Shown: positions 1 through 7,222 of the stretch, one piece after another
Numbering within the stretch: the stretch's first letter is position 1
How the letters are laid out: each line of letters begins with the position of its first letter
Assembly: GCA_021107345.1 (NCBI GenBank)
Contig: JAIOSX010000059.1
Location: 1-11,637 of the forward strand
Reading direction: 5' to 3'
DNA from: Candidatus Aegiribacteria sp.
GTDB taxonomy: Bacteria > Fermentibacterota > Fermentibacteria > Fermentibacterales > Fermentibacteraceae
DNA length: 11,637 nucleotides
Position numbers and translations under genes: made by a program
Notes under the pieces: generated by a model
Told to the model about the DNA's origin: nothing
Databases searched by the model: none
The model's input: the letters and a program-made list of their open reading frames with translations, nothing else

Positions 1-2
1 TC

Positions 3-1604
3 ATCTATTTCATGAGACGAGCTGGAGGGGGCGGCAAGGCATTTTCATTCGGCAAAAGCAGGGCAAGGCTCTTTTCCAGTGACAAACCTCAGGTTACGTT
101 TGAGGATGTGGCCGGAGCAGACGAAGCAAAAGCAGAACTGGTTGAGGTGATTGAATTTCTTAATAAACCTGACAAGTTCCGCCGTCTGGGTGGAAAGGTC
201 CCCAAGGGCGTACTGCTTGTCGGAAGACCCGGAACAGGAAAAACCCTGCTGGCTAAAGCAGTTGCGGGGGAAGCAAAGGTTCCATTCTATTCAATGAGCG
301 GCTCCGATTTTGTAGAAATGTTTGTAGGAGTAGGAGCCAGCAGGGTCAGAGACCTTTTTGTACAGGGAAAATCCAAGGCGCCATGTATTATTTTTATCGA
401 TGAGATCGATGCTGTGGGAAGACACAGAGGAGCAGGGCTCGGAGGGGGACACGATGAAAGGGAGCAGACCCTCAATGCCCTTCTTGTAGAAATGGATGGC
501 TTCGAAGAGAACGCCGGGGTTATTGTAATGGCAGCGACAAACCGTCCCGATGTCCTTGACCCTGCACTTATGCGGCCGGGCAGATTTGATCGCCGTATAG
601 TCGTAAGTATGCCCGATGTTAAGGGCCGGGAAGCAATACTGAAAGTACACACACGTAAAATGCCAGTTGATGCGAAGGTCAGCCTTGAAAAGGTTGCAAG
701 AAGTACTCCCGGTTTCAGCGGAGCCGACCTTGAAAGCCTGGCCAATGAGGCAGCGCTAAGGGCGGCAAGAAGAGGCGCAAAGAAAGTAGAACAGGAAGAT
801 TTTGACTATGCGATTGACCGTATCATACTTGGTCTGGAACGTAAGAGTATCGTTATCAGCCCTGATCAGAAGAAGTGTACGGCATACCATGAGAGCGGAC
901 ATGCAGTGGTGGGTTTATTTATCCCTGAATCGGATCCAATTCACAAAATCACAATAGTTCCAAGGGGAATGGCAATGGGTGTGACCAGTTTTCTTCCATC
1001 CGATGACCGATACTCCTATACCGAAAAGAAACTTGTCAGTATGCTTGCCACACTGATGGGGGGCAGGGCTTCTGAAATTCTCTTCCTTGATACCCTGAGC
1101 ACCGGTGCAGGGAATGATCTGGAAAAGGCAACAGAACTTGCGAGGAAAATGGTCTGTGAGTGGGGAATGAGCGAGGAACTCGGTCCCGTTTCACACGCAG
1201 ATTCGGGCGACATGATCTTTCTCGGAAGGGAATTTAACAAGACCAGGGATTACAGTGAGCATACAGCCAGAATGATCGATTCAGAGGTCAAGAGGATCAT
1301 TGAGGAAGCATACGGCGTCGCTCTTGAAATATTAAAAGATAACCGGGACATTGTAGAGAGAATGGCTGATCAGCTTTTGGAAAAGGAAACGATTTCAAGC
1401 GGTGAGATAAATGTCATATTCCGGGAACTGCGCCCTGATATGGGCCCTATACCATCCATTCAATCCATTTCAGAGATCAGAGAAACACACGATTCTTCCA
1501 ATGATGATTCTGAACAGGAAGAGGAAGCCCGTGAAAACGATGGATCTGAAGAAAATAGAAAAGGGAGTGAGGCTGATGCTGGAGGGAGTGGGGGAGAATC
1601 CTGA
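3..1604 (+). CDS. ftsH: ATP-dependent zinc metalloprotease FtsH, 5' truncated by the window edge
   Basis: Membrane-anchored AAA+ protease that unfolds and degrades membrane and short-lived cytosolic proteins as a hexamer. The reading frame is open to the left edge (IYF before the first Met), so the start and the N-terminal membrane/periplasmic part are missing. What is visible begins at the Gly-rich linker before FGKSRARL. Numbering from the Met at base 12: Walker A GRPGTGKT (71-78; the usual second residue is Pro, here Arg), pore loop MFVGVG (103-108), Walker B IIFIDE (126-131), second region of homology [19 protein letters not shown] (175-193), zinc motif HESGH (293-297), and probable third zinc ligand Asp369 in STGAGND. 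All catalytic elements are present. The last 40 or so residues are an acidic, low-complexity tail (EQEEEA), and its coding DNA overlaps the start of folE. First gene of the visible operon. Identification is secure. Confidence 0.97.
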   Translation: MYFMRRAGGGGKAFSFGKSRARLFSSDKPQVTFEDVAGADEAKAELVEVIEFLNKPDKFRRLGGKVPKGVLLVGRPGTGKTLLAKAVAGEAKVPFYSMSGSDFVEMFVGVGASRVRDLFVQGKSKAPCIIFIDEIDAVGRHRGAGLGGGHDEREQTLNALLVEMDGFEENAGVIVMAATNRPDVLDPALMRPGRFDRRIVVSMPDVKGREAILKVHTRKMPVDAKVSLEKVARSTPGFSGADLESLANEAALRAARRGAKKVEQEDFDYAIDRIILGLERKSIVISPDQKKCTAYHESGHAVVGLFIPESDPIHKITIVPRGMAMGVTSFLPSDDRYSYTEKKLVSMLATLMGGRASEILFLDTLSTGAGNDLEKATELARKMVCEWGMSEELGPVSHADSGDMIFLGREFNKTRDYSEHTARMIDSEVKRIIEEAYGVALEILKDNRDIVERMADQLLEKETISSGEINVIFRELRPDMGPIPSIQSISEIRETHDSSNDDSEQEEEARENDGSEENRKGSEADAGGSGGES

Positions 1605-2109
1605 CAGAGAAGGTCTGAAAGAGACTCCCTACCGCGTATCCAGATCAATGGCCGAGTTGTGCCGAGGCCTGAACCCTGAAGAAATCAGGCCTGTCAAGAC
1701 TATGTCCTGTAAAGGGCAGAACGAAATGATAATTGTAAAGGATATCAGTTTTTCATCCATGTGCGAGCATCATCTTCTTCCCTATATAGGCAGATGTGAT
1801 ATTGTCTATCTCCCTGCGAACGATCGCATCGCAGGTCTGGGATCAATTGTCGAAATGGTTGAAACTATGGCAGCCAGGCCGACAATTCAGGAGAGGCTTA
1901 CAACCGAGATAGCGGATAGACTGATGACCGAACTGTCTGCCAAGGGCGTCATGGTCGTGATGGAAGCAGAGCATATGTGCCTCGCAATGCGCGGCGTAAA
2001 AAAACGCGATTCAAGGATAGTCACATCAGCCATGCGTGGTTATCTGAAGAAGCTGGAAACAAGGACAGAAGCACTTTCCCTAATAGGAAGAGCGATAAGA
2101 GTCACCTGA
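1531..2109 (+). CDS. folE: GTP cyclohydrolase I (FolE), with unusual triphosphate-binding loop
   Basis: Converts GTP to 7,8-dihydroneopterin triphosphate, the first step of folate synthesis; the family is a cytosolic homodecamer with one zinc per subunit. From GTG 1531 it has 192 residues. The N-terminal helix [20 protein letters not shown] matches the family. Zinc ligands are Cys78 and His81 (MCEHH) and Cys150 (EAEHMC); His148 and the guanine-binding pair Gln120-Glu121 (RPTIQERL) are kept. GTG 1531 was chosen because GAGGA at 1521-1525 lies 5 bases upstream; ATG 1540 (189 residues) is the alternative but sits about 14 bases away. ATG 1576 would remove conserved helix residues. Either preferred start lies inside ftsH (65-74 base overlap). 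Odd point: the near-invariant GLSK..R loop that holds the GTP triphosphate reads GLGSIVE (102-108), so Ser, Lys and Arg are replaced; Arg154 remains. It is still most likely FolE, but activity on GTP is not assured. Confidence 0.93.
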   Translation: MKTMDLKKIEKGVRLMLEGVGENPDREGLKETPYRVSRSMAELCRGLNPEEIRPVKTMSCKGQNEMIIVKDISFSSMCEHHLLPYIGRCDIVYLPANDRIAGLGSIVEMVETMAARPTIQERLTTEIADRLMTELSAKGVMVVMEAEHMCLAMRGVKKRDSRIVTSAMRGYLKKLETRTEALSLIGRAIRVT

Positions 2110-3305
2110 TGAGAATCAGGAAACTCCATATTTCAAGCGATGATCAATGGCGCAGAGAACTGAATTTCATCGGTGCGGACCCTGTTACCTGGGACAGGCT
2201 TTCAATGAAATGCAGCATATCTGTTTTTTCCACGGGGCTGTTACCCGCAACTGCGGCGAACATTCTTAAACAATGCATGCTGTCAGGAGGAGCTGACGCC
2301 TTAGTATCCAGAAAGGCAGTTTCCTGCAGAACAGATGAGACCAGGGCGCTGATAGTAGGGACGATAAAACAGATAATACAGGGGTGCGAATCGCTTATTG
2401 GACAGCCATTTGGCCTCCCTGAGCTTGCACTTGAACTCAGAACTGCTCTGGATTGCTCTCCGTGCCTGCCGGAACAGATCCTGACCCGTGGCAAAGTACT
2501 TGATTTCAGCAGACGACCACTGATAATGGGTATTCTGAATGTAACCTCCGATTCTTTCAGCGATGGCGGGAACTTCCTGGATACCGAGGCAGCGGTTGAA
2601 CATGCAAAATTTATGACGAGTCAGGGAGCGGATATAATAGATATCGGGGCGGAATCCACCAGACCCGGTTCACTGCCCATACCTCCCGCCGTTCAACTGG
2701 AGCGGCTACTTCCCGTTGTGGAAAGACTTTCGGCTGACTGCAGGGCTGTTATCTCCGTTGATACAGCCAGCGCGGAGGTTGCGGATGCCGTTCTTTCGGC
2801 TGGGGTTGAGATGATAAACGATGTGACCGCCATGTCCGACCCGGCAATGCCGGAAGTAATAGCGAATGCGGATATCCCGGTGGTTCTGATGCATATGCAG
2901 GGAAAACCTGAGACTATGCAGGATAATCCGGGATACACTGATGTGGTGGAAGAAGTCTACACGTTTTTTCAGAAGAGGATCACAGCAGCGGCTGAATCGG
3001 GGATCTCAAAAGAGCGTATTATCATTGATCCGGGCATAGGCTTCGGTAAAAGACTGGAGGATAATATACAGCTCATCTCCAGACTGGCAGAATTCAAATG
3101 GCTGGGCTGCAGAGTCCTTCTTGGACATTCTCGAAAGAGTTTTCTCGGTAAGCTGACTGGAATCGAGAAACCCTCTGCACTTGAAGCTGGTACACACGCG
3201 GTAACTGCACTATCTTCCGACTGTGCAGATATCGTGAGGGTTCATGATGTTGAGGGAACATTGCAGGTTCTCAAGGTCTCAAGAGAGTTTGGACAGAGAA
3301 TATGA
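2109..3305 (+). CDS. folP: Dihydropteroate synthase with N-terminal extension
   Basis: Condenses 6-hydroxymethyl-7,8-dihydropterin diphosphate with p-aminobenzoate to give 7,8-dihydropteroate in folate synthesis. The start is ATG 2109, whose A is the last base of the folE stop (TGATG), which implies translational coupling. The protein has 398 residues, against about 270-280 for the classic enzyme. Residues 1-130 are an extra domain with ANILKQ (50-55) and GQPFGLPELA (98-107), a type seen in long-form DHPS of several phyla. The TIM-barrel core runs from about 131: NVTSDSFSDGG (144-154), DIGAESTRPG (178-187), DPGIGFGK (307-314), GHSRKSFLG (339-347) and RVHDV (377-381). All pterin and substrate signature motifs are intact. 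It follows folE directly, so two steps of the folate pathway are co-expressed. The role of the N-terminal domain is not known to me. Confidence 0.96.
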   Translation: MRIRKLHISSDDQWRRELNFIGADPVTWDRLSMKCSISVFSTGLLPATAANILKQCMLSGGADALVSRKAVSCRTDETRALIVGTIKQIIQGCESLIGQPFGLPELALELRTALDCSPCLPEQILTRGKVLDFSRRPLIMGILNVTSDSFSDGGNFLDTEAAVEHAKFMTSQGADIIDIGAESTRPGSLPIPPAVQLERLLPVVERLSADCRAVISVDTASAEVADAVLSAGVEMINDVTAMSDPAMPEVIANADIPVVLMHMQGKPETMQDNPGYTDVVEEVYTFFQKRITAAAESGISKERIIIDPGIGFGKRLEDNIQLISRLAEFKWLGCRVLLGHSRKSFLGKLTGIEKPSALEAGTHAVTALSSDCADIVRVHDVEGTLQVLKVSREFGQRI

Positions 3306-4114
3306 TGATTCAGCCACTGGGACACTCCATAATCAGCGGCTTCTGGCTTGCGCAGCTGGTAAACATCGTCATTATCGCCTTCATGGTAAGAATGCTGCTG
3401 AAGTACCTCTGGAGAACTCCTGCAATGCCTGTGATCCTGATGTTCATGATCATCATTCTGCTCGCGAACATTCTCGGGGAACTGGGGCTTTTTACAATCA
3501 ATTACCTGCTTCAGCATTTGACCCCGATTCTGTTCATAGCCGTGGTGGTTATTTTTCATGAAGAGATCAAGGATTTGCTTGGCACAATGGGTCGCAATCT
3601 GAGAAGATCCTATGGACATGCTGATATTATTGAGCAGAGCGAGATTGAATCTCTTGTTGAATCCTGTGTTCTTTTGAGAAAGCTACGGCTTGGAGGACTC
3701 TTTGTAATGGAAAGAGAGGAATCTCTTGAGAGTGTATACGGTGATCCTGTCATGCTGGACAAGCTTAAAATCAACCCTGCTGTGATTGCCTCGCTCCTTC
3801 AACCTCCGGGAGTTCTCCATGACGGTGCTATCATTATAAGTAACGGACGTATTGTAGGAGCCAGGGCAATCCTTCCTCTTTCACGTAAAACGTTCTTTGG
3901 CAGATCCAGGGTTAACAGGCCCAGACCCGCCCTTGGAACCCGTCACAGGGCGGCTATAGGAGTTACCGAGGTTTCTGATGCAATAGCCGTCGTTGTAAGT
4001 GAGGAAACGGGAAATTTCAGCATTGCCCATAACGGAATTCTTGAAGAAGCCATTATTCTGGATGAGTTCGGTAAAAGGTTGGTAGAGCTTACTTCGGAAA
4101 GAGAAAAGAATTAA
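3302..4114 (+). CDS. cdaA: Membrane diadenylate cyclase CdaA (c-di-AMP synthase)
   Basis: Makes cyclic di-AMP from two ATP; CdaA-type enzymes are membrane-bound and act in osmolyte, potassium and cell-wall homeostasis. The 270-residue length is typical. Three hydrophobic segments (about 12-34, 42-64 and 69-86) are followed by the DAC domain. Key motifs are HDGAIII (173-179) and GTRHRAAIGVTE (212-223), then SDAIAVVVSEETG, as in active enzymes. The start ATG 3302 overlaps the folP stop by four bases (ATGA); ATG 3305 directly follows and is an alternative. No strong Shine-Dalgarno sequence is seen, so coupling to folP is likely. Odd point: compared with my recollection of Bacillus CdaA, the stretch between LPLS (191-194) and GTRHR has about eight more residues and is rich in Arg. 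The usual partner gene cdaR (ybbR) does not follow; a prenyl-synthase-like gene does. Confidence 0.95.
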   Translation: MMIQPLGHSIISGFWLAQLVNIVIIAFMVRMLLKYLWRTPAMPVILMFMIIILLANILGELGLFTINYLLQHLTPILFIAVVVIFHEEIKDLLGTMGRNLRRSYGHADIIEQSEIESLVESCVLLRKLRLGGLFVMEREESLESVYGDPVMLDKLKINPAVIASLLQPPGVLHDGAIIISNGRIVGARAILPLSRKTFFGRSRVNRPRPALGTRHRAAIGVTEVSDAIAVVVSEETGNFSIAHNGILEEAIILDEFGKRLVELTSEREKN

Positions 4115-4116
4115 CT

Positions 4117-4899
4117 ATGCTGGATAAGCTCAAGAAGGAGCTTGTAGATTCCGCTCATGCAGTCATCAGTAAATCCGCACAGAAAATGCCCGAAGCTTTT
4201 CAGAATGCCATGCATTCATGTATTGAACATAATTACAACCTTGAATTGAGTCTTCTTGCCTGCGCTTCATCCAGGTGGTGCGGTTCTACCGAGCAGAAAG
4301 GCATGCCTGCTGCAATTGCCGCTCTCATGCTTCGTGCAGGAATCACTGTTCATCTTGAAATCAGCGATTTTGCCGGAATTTTTGACAGACTGCCGCAATT
4401 ACTGGATGATAGAGATGATACGCTTGCAATACTGGCCGGTGACGGGCTTCTTGCACTCGCTATCGAGTATCTTGCAGGTAACGGTGGCATGCATTCCTCA
4501 AGGCTGGTTTCGGAAGCTGTCAGGGCAATGGGAGCCGGCGGGATGCTCACGGGATTATCTATGGAAGTCGATCGGGCAGATGGATTAGAAACGGAAGTCC
4601 CCGATGGACGGTCTCTGTCGGAGCTGTACAGCGGTCAACTGGCCAGGTTCGCCTCCCACGGAGGGGCGCTTCTCGCAGGGGCATCGGATATGATGCTTGA
4701 TGATGCGGCGCAGATAGGCGTACTTACCGGACGGGCAAAGTTCCTTGTCAGGAAGGCAGAATTCAGTGAAGAGAGGGATGAGATAAAAGATCTTGGTTTT
4801 CAGGCCAGGACTCTAATTGAACAGGCGGAAACGATAGCAGGCCACAAGCCAAACGCATCATTATTCAACTCAATAATGTACTTATCAGACTTCATCTAG
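4117..4899 (+). CDS. Degenerate trans-isoprenyl diphosphate synthase-like protein (predicted pseudoenzyme)
   Basis: No named function is recognised. The 260-residue helical protein follows the layout of FPP/GGPP synthases. KGMPAAIAALMLRAG (61-75) lies where the GGKRLRP helix would be, DDTLAILAGDGLLALAIEYL (100-119) matches the family's G-A-ILAGD-LL-AF helix, a GMLTGLSMEVD stretch (142-152) stands for the GMxGGQALD segment, and ELYSGQLARFASHGGALLAG (169-188) for the KTGaLf helix. The catalytic parts are gone: the first Asp-rich motif reads FDRLPQLLDDRDD, the KT lysine is Ser, the Arg/Lys pyrophosphate binders are absent, and the second DDxxD is replaced by RKAEFSE (212-218). It is also shorter than the usual 290-330 residues. 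It starts 2 bases after cdaA and ends the operon, so it is co-translated with the cyclase. The fold assignment is inference by eye; a plain helical hypothetical protein is the alternative. Confidence 0.6.
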   Translation: MLDKLKKELVDSAHAVISKSAQKMPEAFQNAMHSCIEHNYNLELSLLACASSRWCGSTEQKGMPAAIAALMLRAGITVHLEISDFAGIFDRLPQLLDDRDDTLAILAGDGLLALAIEYLAGNGGMHSSRLVSEAVRAMGAGGMLTGLSMEVDRADGLETEVPDGRSLSELYSGQLARFASHGGALLAGASDMMLDDAAQIGVLTGRAKFLVRKAEFSEERDEIKDLGFQARTLIEQAETIAGHKPNASLFNSIMYLSDFI

Positions 4900-5094
4900 G
4901 TGACCCACCACGTTTACAAAATCTATTGGTAATGAATATACTATTATAGATCGTTTTCCTGGCATGTGGTACAGCAAGAATATTAATTTATAGCTAACAC
5001 ATCATCACCAGAAGCTGCGGTCACGAAGTGGAACAGATGTGTCCTGAACTATTTGCACAGGAGAAAAGCCCGGGTGCGAATCCAAATTATCAAA
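4900..5094. other. Convergent intergenic region, no clear terminator
   Basis: AT-rich 195-base gap between the end of the plus-strand operon and the end of the minus-strand RCC1-like gene. I see no reading frame of interest and no convincing stem followed by a T-run on either strand. A 4-bp GGTG/CACC hairpin right after the stop of the prenyl-synthase-like gene is too weak to call. Confidence 0.5.
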
Positions 5095-6453
5095 CTATCG
5101 AATGAGAACCACCCTGGAAGCGCTGGAATTCAGCCCATCACCGGTAAGGAGAACCAGGTAGATTCCAGCTGCCAGGGAAGTCCCTGTCTGATCTCTTCCA
5201 TCCCACACCACCGAATGCTGTCCCTGAGACGCTGTTCCGATGTTAATGGTCCGAATCCTTCGCCCAGCTAGATCAAAAACCTCAAGATTCACATGGGATA
5301 ATCCCGGGGAATGGAACTGCACATTGGTCATGGATAGAGACGGGTTGGGGTATACCGATGTGATGTTCAGGAGTGATGTAATGGATTGGTGGGAATAGAC
5401 CGGTTCGAGGGAGGTTTGAAGATCCTGCAGACCAAGGCTGTGTAGATAGCCCCCCGAAACCGATATGAAATCTATATTCGGATCGGGCACGTCACACTGG
5501 CCGTGATCGTTTCTACCCCAGGCCACCACGGAACCGTTCACCTTCCGGGCGAAACTGTGAGATTCTCCTGCTGAGATCTCCACGAAACCGGTATTCGGGC
5601 TGGGCACATCGCACTGGTTGTAAATGTTTCTACCCCAGGCCACCACGGAGCTGTCTGTCTTCAGGCCGAGGCTGTGAAAGCCTCCTGCTGAGATCGCCAC
5701 GAAACCGGTATTCGGGTTGGGCACATCGCACTGGCCGTTACCATTAAGTCCCCACGCAATGATAGAGCCGTCCACCTTCAGAGCCAGGTTATGCCAATCT
5801 CCCGCCGAGATTGCCACAAAACCCTCATTGATCACAGGAACACCGGATTGGCCGTATTCATTCCTTCCCCAGGCTACTATCGAGCTGTCGGATTTTAGAC
5901 CGAGACAGTGCCCGTATCCCCCTGCTATCGCCACGAAATCGCTGTTGGGTGCCGGTACATCGCATTGACCGTACTGATTGTATCCCCAAACAACGATGGA
6001 ACCGTATGACTTCAGGCCGAGGCTGTGGCCTGAACCCGCTGCAACCGCTGTAAAATCCTCATTGGGCTCGGGCACGTTGCACTGGTAGTACCCGTTTTGT
6101 CCCCATGTCGCAATAGAGCAATCCTCATTCAGGCCGAGACAATGCCATCTGCCTGCTGTTACTTCTATGAAAGGATTGTTAAAAGGGGTTTCGCATTGAC
6201 CGTATATATTCCACCCCCACGCAACGATGGAACCGTCCGATTTCAATGCCAGGGTGTGCCAGCCTCCTCCAACAACCGACTCGAACCCTATATTCGGCTC
6301 AGGCACATCACACTGGCCGTGATTATTCAGACCCCATGCAACTACTGTACCGTTGCTCTTTAGGCCTAAGCTGTGGCTGGCTCCCGCCGAAACTGCCATA
6401 AAATCCTCATTGGGCTCTGGCACATCACACTGGCCTTCATGATTCCGGCCCCA
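5095..6453 (-). CDS. Secreted RCC1-repeat protein, C-terminal part (same gene as 6437-7129, frameshifted), with FlgD-like C-terminal domain
   Basis: This frame continues the protein that starts at 7129 and is separated from it only by one extra T at 6454/6455. It encodes most of repeat 6 through repeat 14 of a 39-residue RCC1-like unit (core: AWG-N-YGQC, VP-PN--FVAI, GHSLGLK-DG). After a short linker come about 90 residues of an FlgD-like/T9SS-type C-terminal domain: VYPNPS, then EVFDLAGRRIRTI, WDGRDQTGTSLAAGIYLVLL and a final RVVLIR. Such tails direct export or surface attachment in FCB bacteria. The first possible internal start is a GTG at 6423 (before PEPNEDF), but it falls within a repeat, has no ribosome binding site role that I can see and would lack a signal peptide, so it is not a real start. 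The joined product would be about 677 residues from ATG 7129. Function unknown; beta-propeller surface protein likely. Confidence 0.85.
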   Translation of the reverse strand, partial: WGRNHEGQCDVPEPNEDFMAVSAGASHSLGLKSNGTVVAWGLNNHGQCDVPEPNIGFESVVGGGWHTLALKSDGSIVAWGWNIYGQCETPFNNPFIEVTAGRWHCLGLNEDCSIATWGQNGYYQCNVPEPNEDFTAVAAGSGHSLGLKSYGSIVVWGYNQYGQCDVPAPNSDFVAIAGGYGHCLGLKSDSSIVAWGRNEYGQSGVPVINEGFVAISAGDWHNLALKVDGSIIAWGLNGNGQCDVPNPNTGFVAISAGGFHSLGLKTDSSVVAWGRNIYNQCDVPSPNTGFVEISAGESHSFARKVNGSVVAWGRNDHGQCDVPDPNIDFISVSGGYLHSLGLQDLQTSLEPVYSHQSITSLLNITSVYPNPSLSMTNVQFHSPGLSHVNLEVFDLAGRRIRTINIGTASQGQHSVVWDGRDQTGTSLAAGIYLVLLTGDGLNSSASRVVLIR

Positions 6454-7051
6454 TTGCTACTATCGAACCGTCTTCCTTTAAACCGAGGCTGTGCCCATAC
6501 CATCCTGCTATCGCCACGAAATCGCTGTTGGGCGCCGGTACGTTGCATTGGCCGTATCCATTATATCCCCAGGCAACGATGGAACCGTCTGACTTCAGGC
6601 CGAGACTATGGTAACCTCCACCTGCTATCGCCACGAAATCGCTGTTGGGCACCGGTAAATCACATTGGCCGAATTCGTTCCAGCCCCACGCTACGATGGA
6701 ACCGTCCGACTTAAGACCCAGGCTGTGTCCATGTCCTCCTGTGATAGCCACGAAATCACTGTTGGGCGCCGGTACATTACATTGGCCGTATTCATTCCAG
6801 CCCCATGTTACGATAGAGCTATCCGACTTAAGACCCAAGCTGTGGCCATATCCTCCGGTGACCGAAACGAAATCCTGATTGGGTAGAGGCACATTGATCT
6901 GGTGGTAGCTGTTCCAGCCCCAGGCGATGATCGAGCCGTCTTCTCTCAGACCAAAGCTGTGTCTGCCCCCCGCTGCCGGAGCTATGAAATCCACATTGAG
7001 TTCAGGGGCATTGCATTGGCCGTAACCGTTATTTCCCCATGCCACAATTGA
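5416..7051 (-). repeat. 14 tandem 117-base units encoding RCC1-like repeats
   Basis: Fourteen in-frame units of 39 codons (unit 8 has 38) run from just after the signal peptide to the linker before the C-terminal domain. Fixed positions are SI(V)AWG, N, GQC, VP, PN, the hydrophobic FVAI block, HSLGLK and DG. A 29-base block is exactly identical at 5921-5949, 6504-6532 and 6621-6649. The spacing 117 between the last two is one unit; the spacing 583 between the first two equals five units plus one extra base, which independently confirms the frameshift. RCC1 propellers normally have seven blades, so 14 units could form two. Confidence 0.9.
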
Positions 7052-7129
7052 CCCGCTGAAACTCGCGCAAACCTCCGGTACAAGCAGCCACAACGAAAAT
7101 GATAAGAAAAACAATGATGAACCCTTCAT
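6437..7129 (-). CDS. Secreted RCC1-repeat protein, N-terminal part (interrupted by frameshift)
   Basis: The start is ATG 7129, with GGGAAG (7135-7140) five bases upstream; the GTG at 7135 lies in the ribosome binding site and is rejected. Residues 1-22 form a signal peptide (Lys, hydrophobic FFLSFSLWLLV, cleavage after VCA). Repeats 1-5 and the first residues of repeat 6 follow, each about 39 residues. The frame then reads VAMGPES and stops, where every other repeat reads VAWGxN. Removing one base restores AWGRNHEGQCDVP and joins this frame to the one ending at 5095. The gene is either truly broken, phase-variable, or carries a sequence error. Repeats 3, 4 and 5 are nearly identical, which suggests recent duplication. 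A TTGACA-17-TATTAG promoter candidate lies upstream. Confidence 0.85.
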   Translation of the reverse strand: MKGSSLFFLSFSLWLLVPEVCASFSGSIVAWGNNGYGQCNAPELNVDFIAPAAGGRHSFGLREDGSIIAWGWNSYHQINVPLPNQDFVSVTGGYGHSLGLKSDSSIVTWGWNEYGQCNVPAPNSDFVAITGGHGHSLGLKSDGSIVAWGWNEFGQCDLPVPNSDFVAIAGGGYHSLGLKSDGSIVAWGYNGYGQCNVPAPNSDFVAIAGWYGHSLGLKEDGSIVAMGPES

Positions 7130-7193
7130 GATCACTTCCCTTTTTACTGAACCTGCCTGACCTTCTGCTTATATGTACATTGCCTCTATATCT

Positions 7194-7222
7194 CTAATAC
7201 TCAAGGAATTAATGGTTGTCAA
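7194..7222 (-). promoter_or_regulatory. Candidate sigma-70-type promoter of the RCC1-repeat gene
   Basis: On the minus strand TTGACA (7217-7222) is followed after 17 bases by TATTAG (7194-7199). This would give a leader of about 58 bases before ATG 7129. The -35 box is a perfect consensus match; the -10 box matches 4 of 6. Inferred from sequence alone. Confidence 0.4.

Noticed and set aside
232..255. Arg in place of Pro in the FtsH Walker A motif (GRPGTGKT) as a sign of inactivation
   Set aside because: The essential Gly-Lys-Thr and all other AAA+ and protease motifs are intact, so this is a tolerated variation.
1411..1530. Extended N-terminus for FolE starting at ATG 1411
   Set aside because: These 40 codons lie wholly inside ftsH, show no family similarity and have no Shine-Dalgarno sequence; the FolE family helix begins near 1540.
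5061..5083. CGGGTGCGAATCC resembling a tRNA T-loop
   Set aside because: The flanking bases do not form a five-pair T stem, and no acceptor, D or anticodon arm can be drawn upstream.
6366..6548. Minus-strand open frame spanning the frameshift site
   Set aside because: It is a third frame through the repeats and its translation has no repeat pattern; the other two frames explain the gene.
5921..6649. Three identical 29-base repeats that could suggest a CRISPR array
   Set aside because: They are in-frame parts of 117-base protein-coding units, spaced 117 and 583 bases apart, not short repeats with 30-40 base spacers.
5717..6878. Several plus-strand and other-frame open frames across the RCC1 gene
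   Set aside because: They are periodic shadows of the 117-base coding repeats on the opposite strand and lack starts or motifs of their own.
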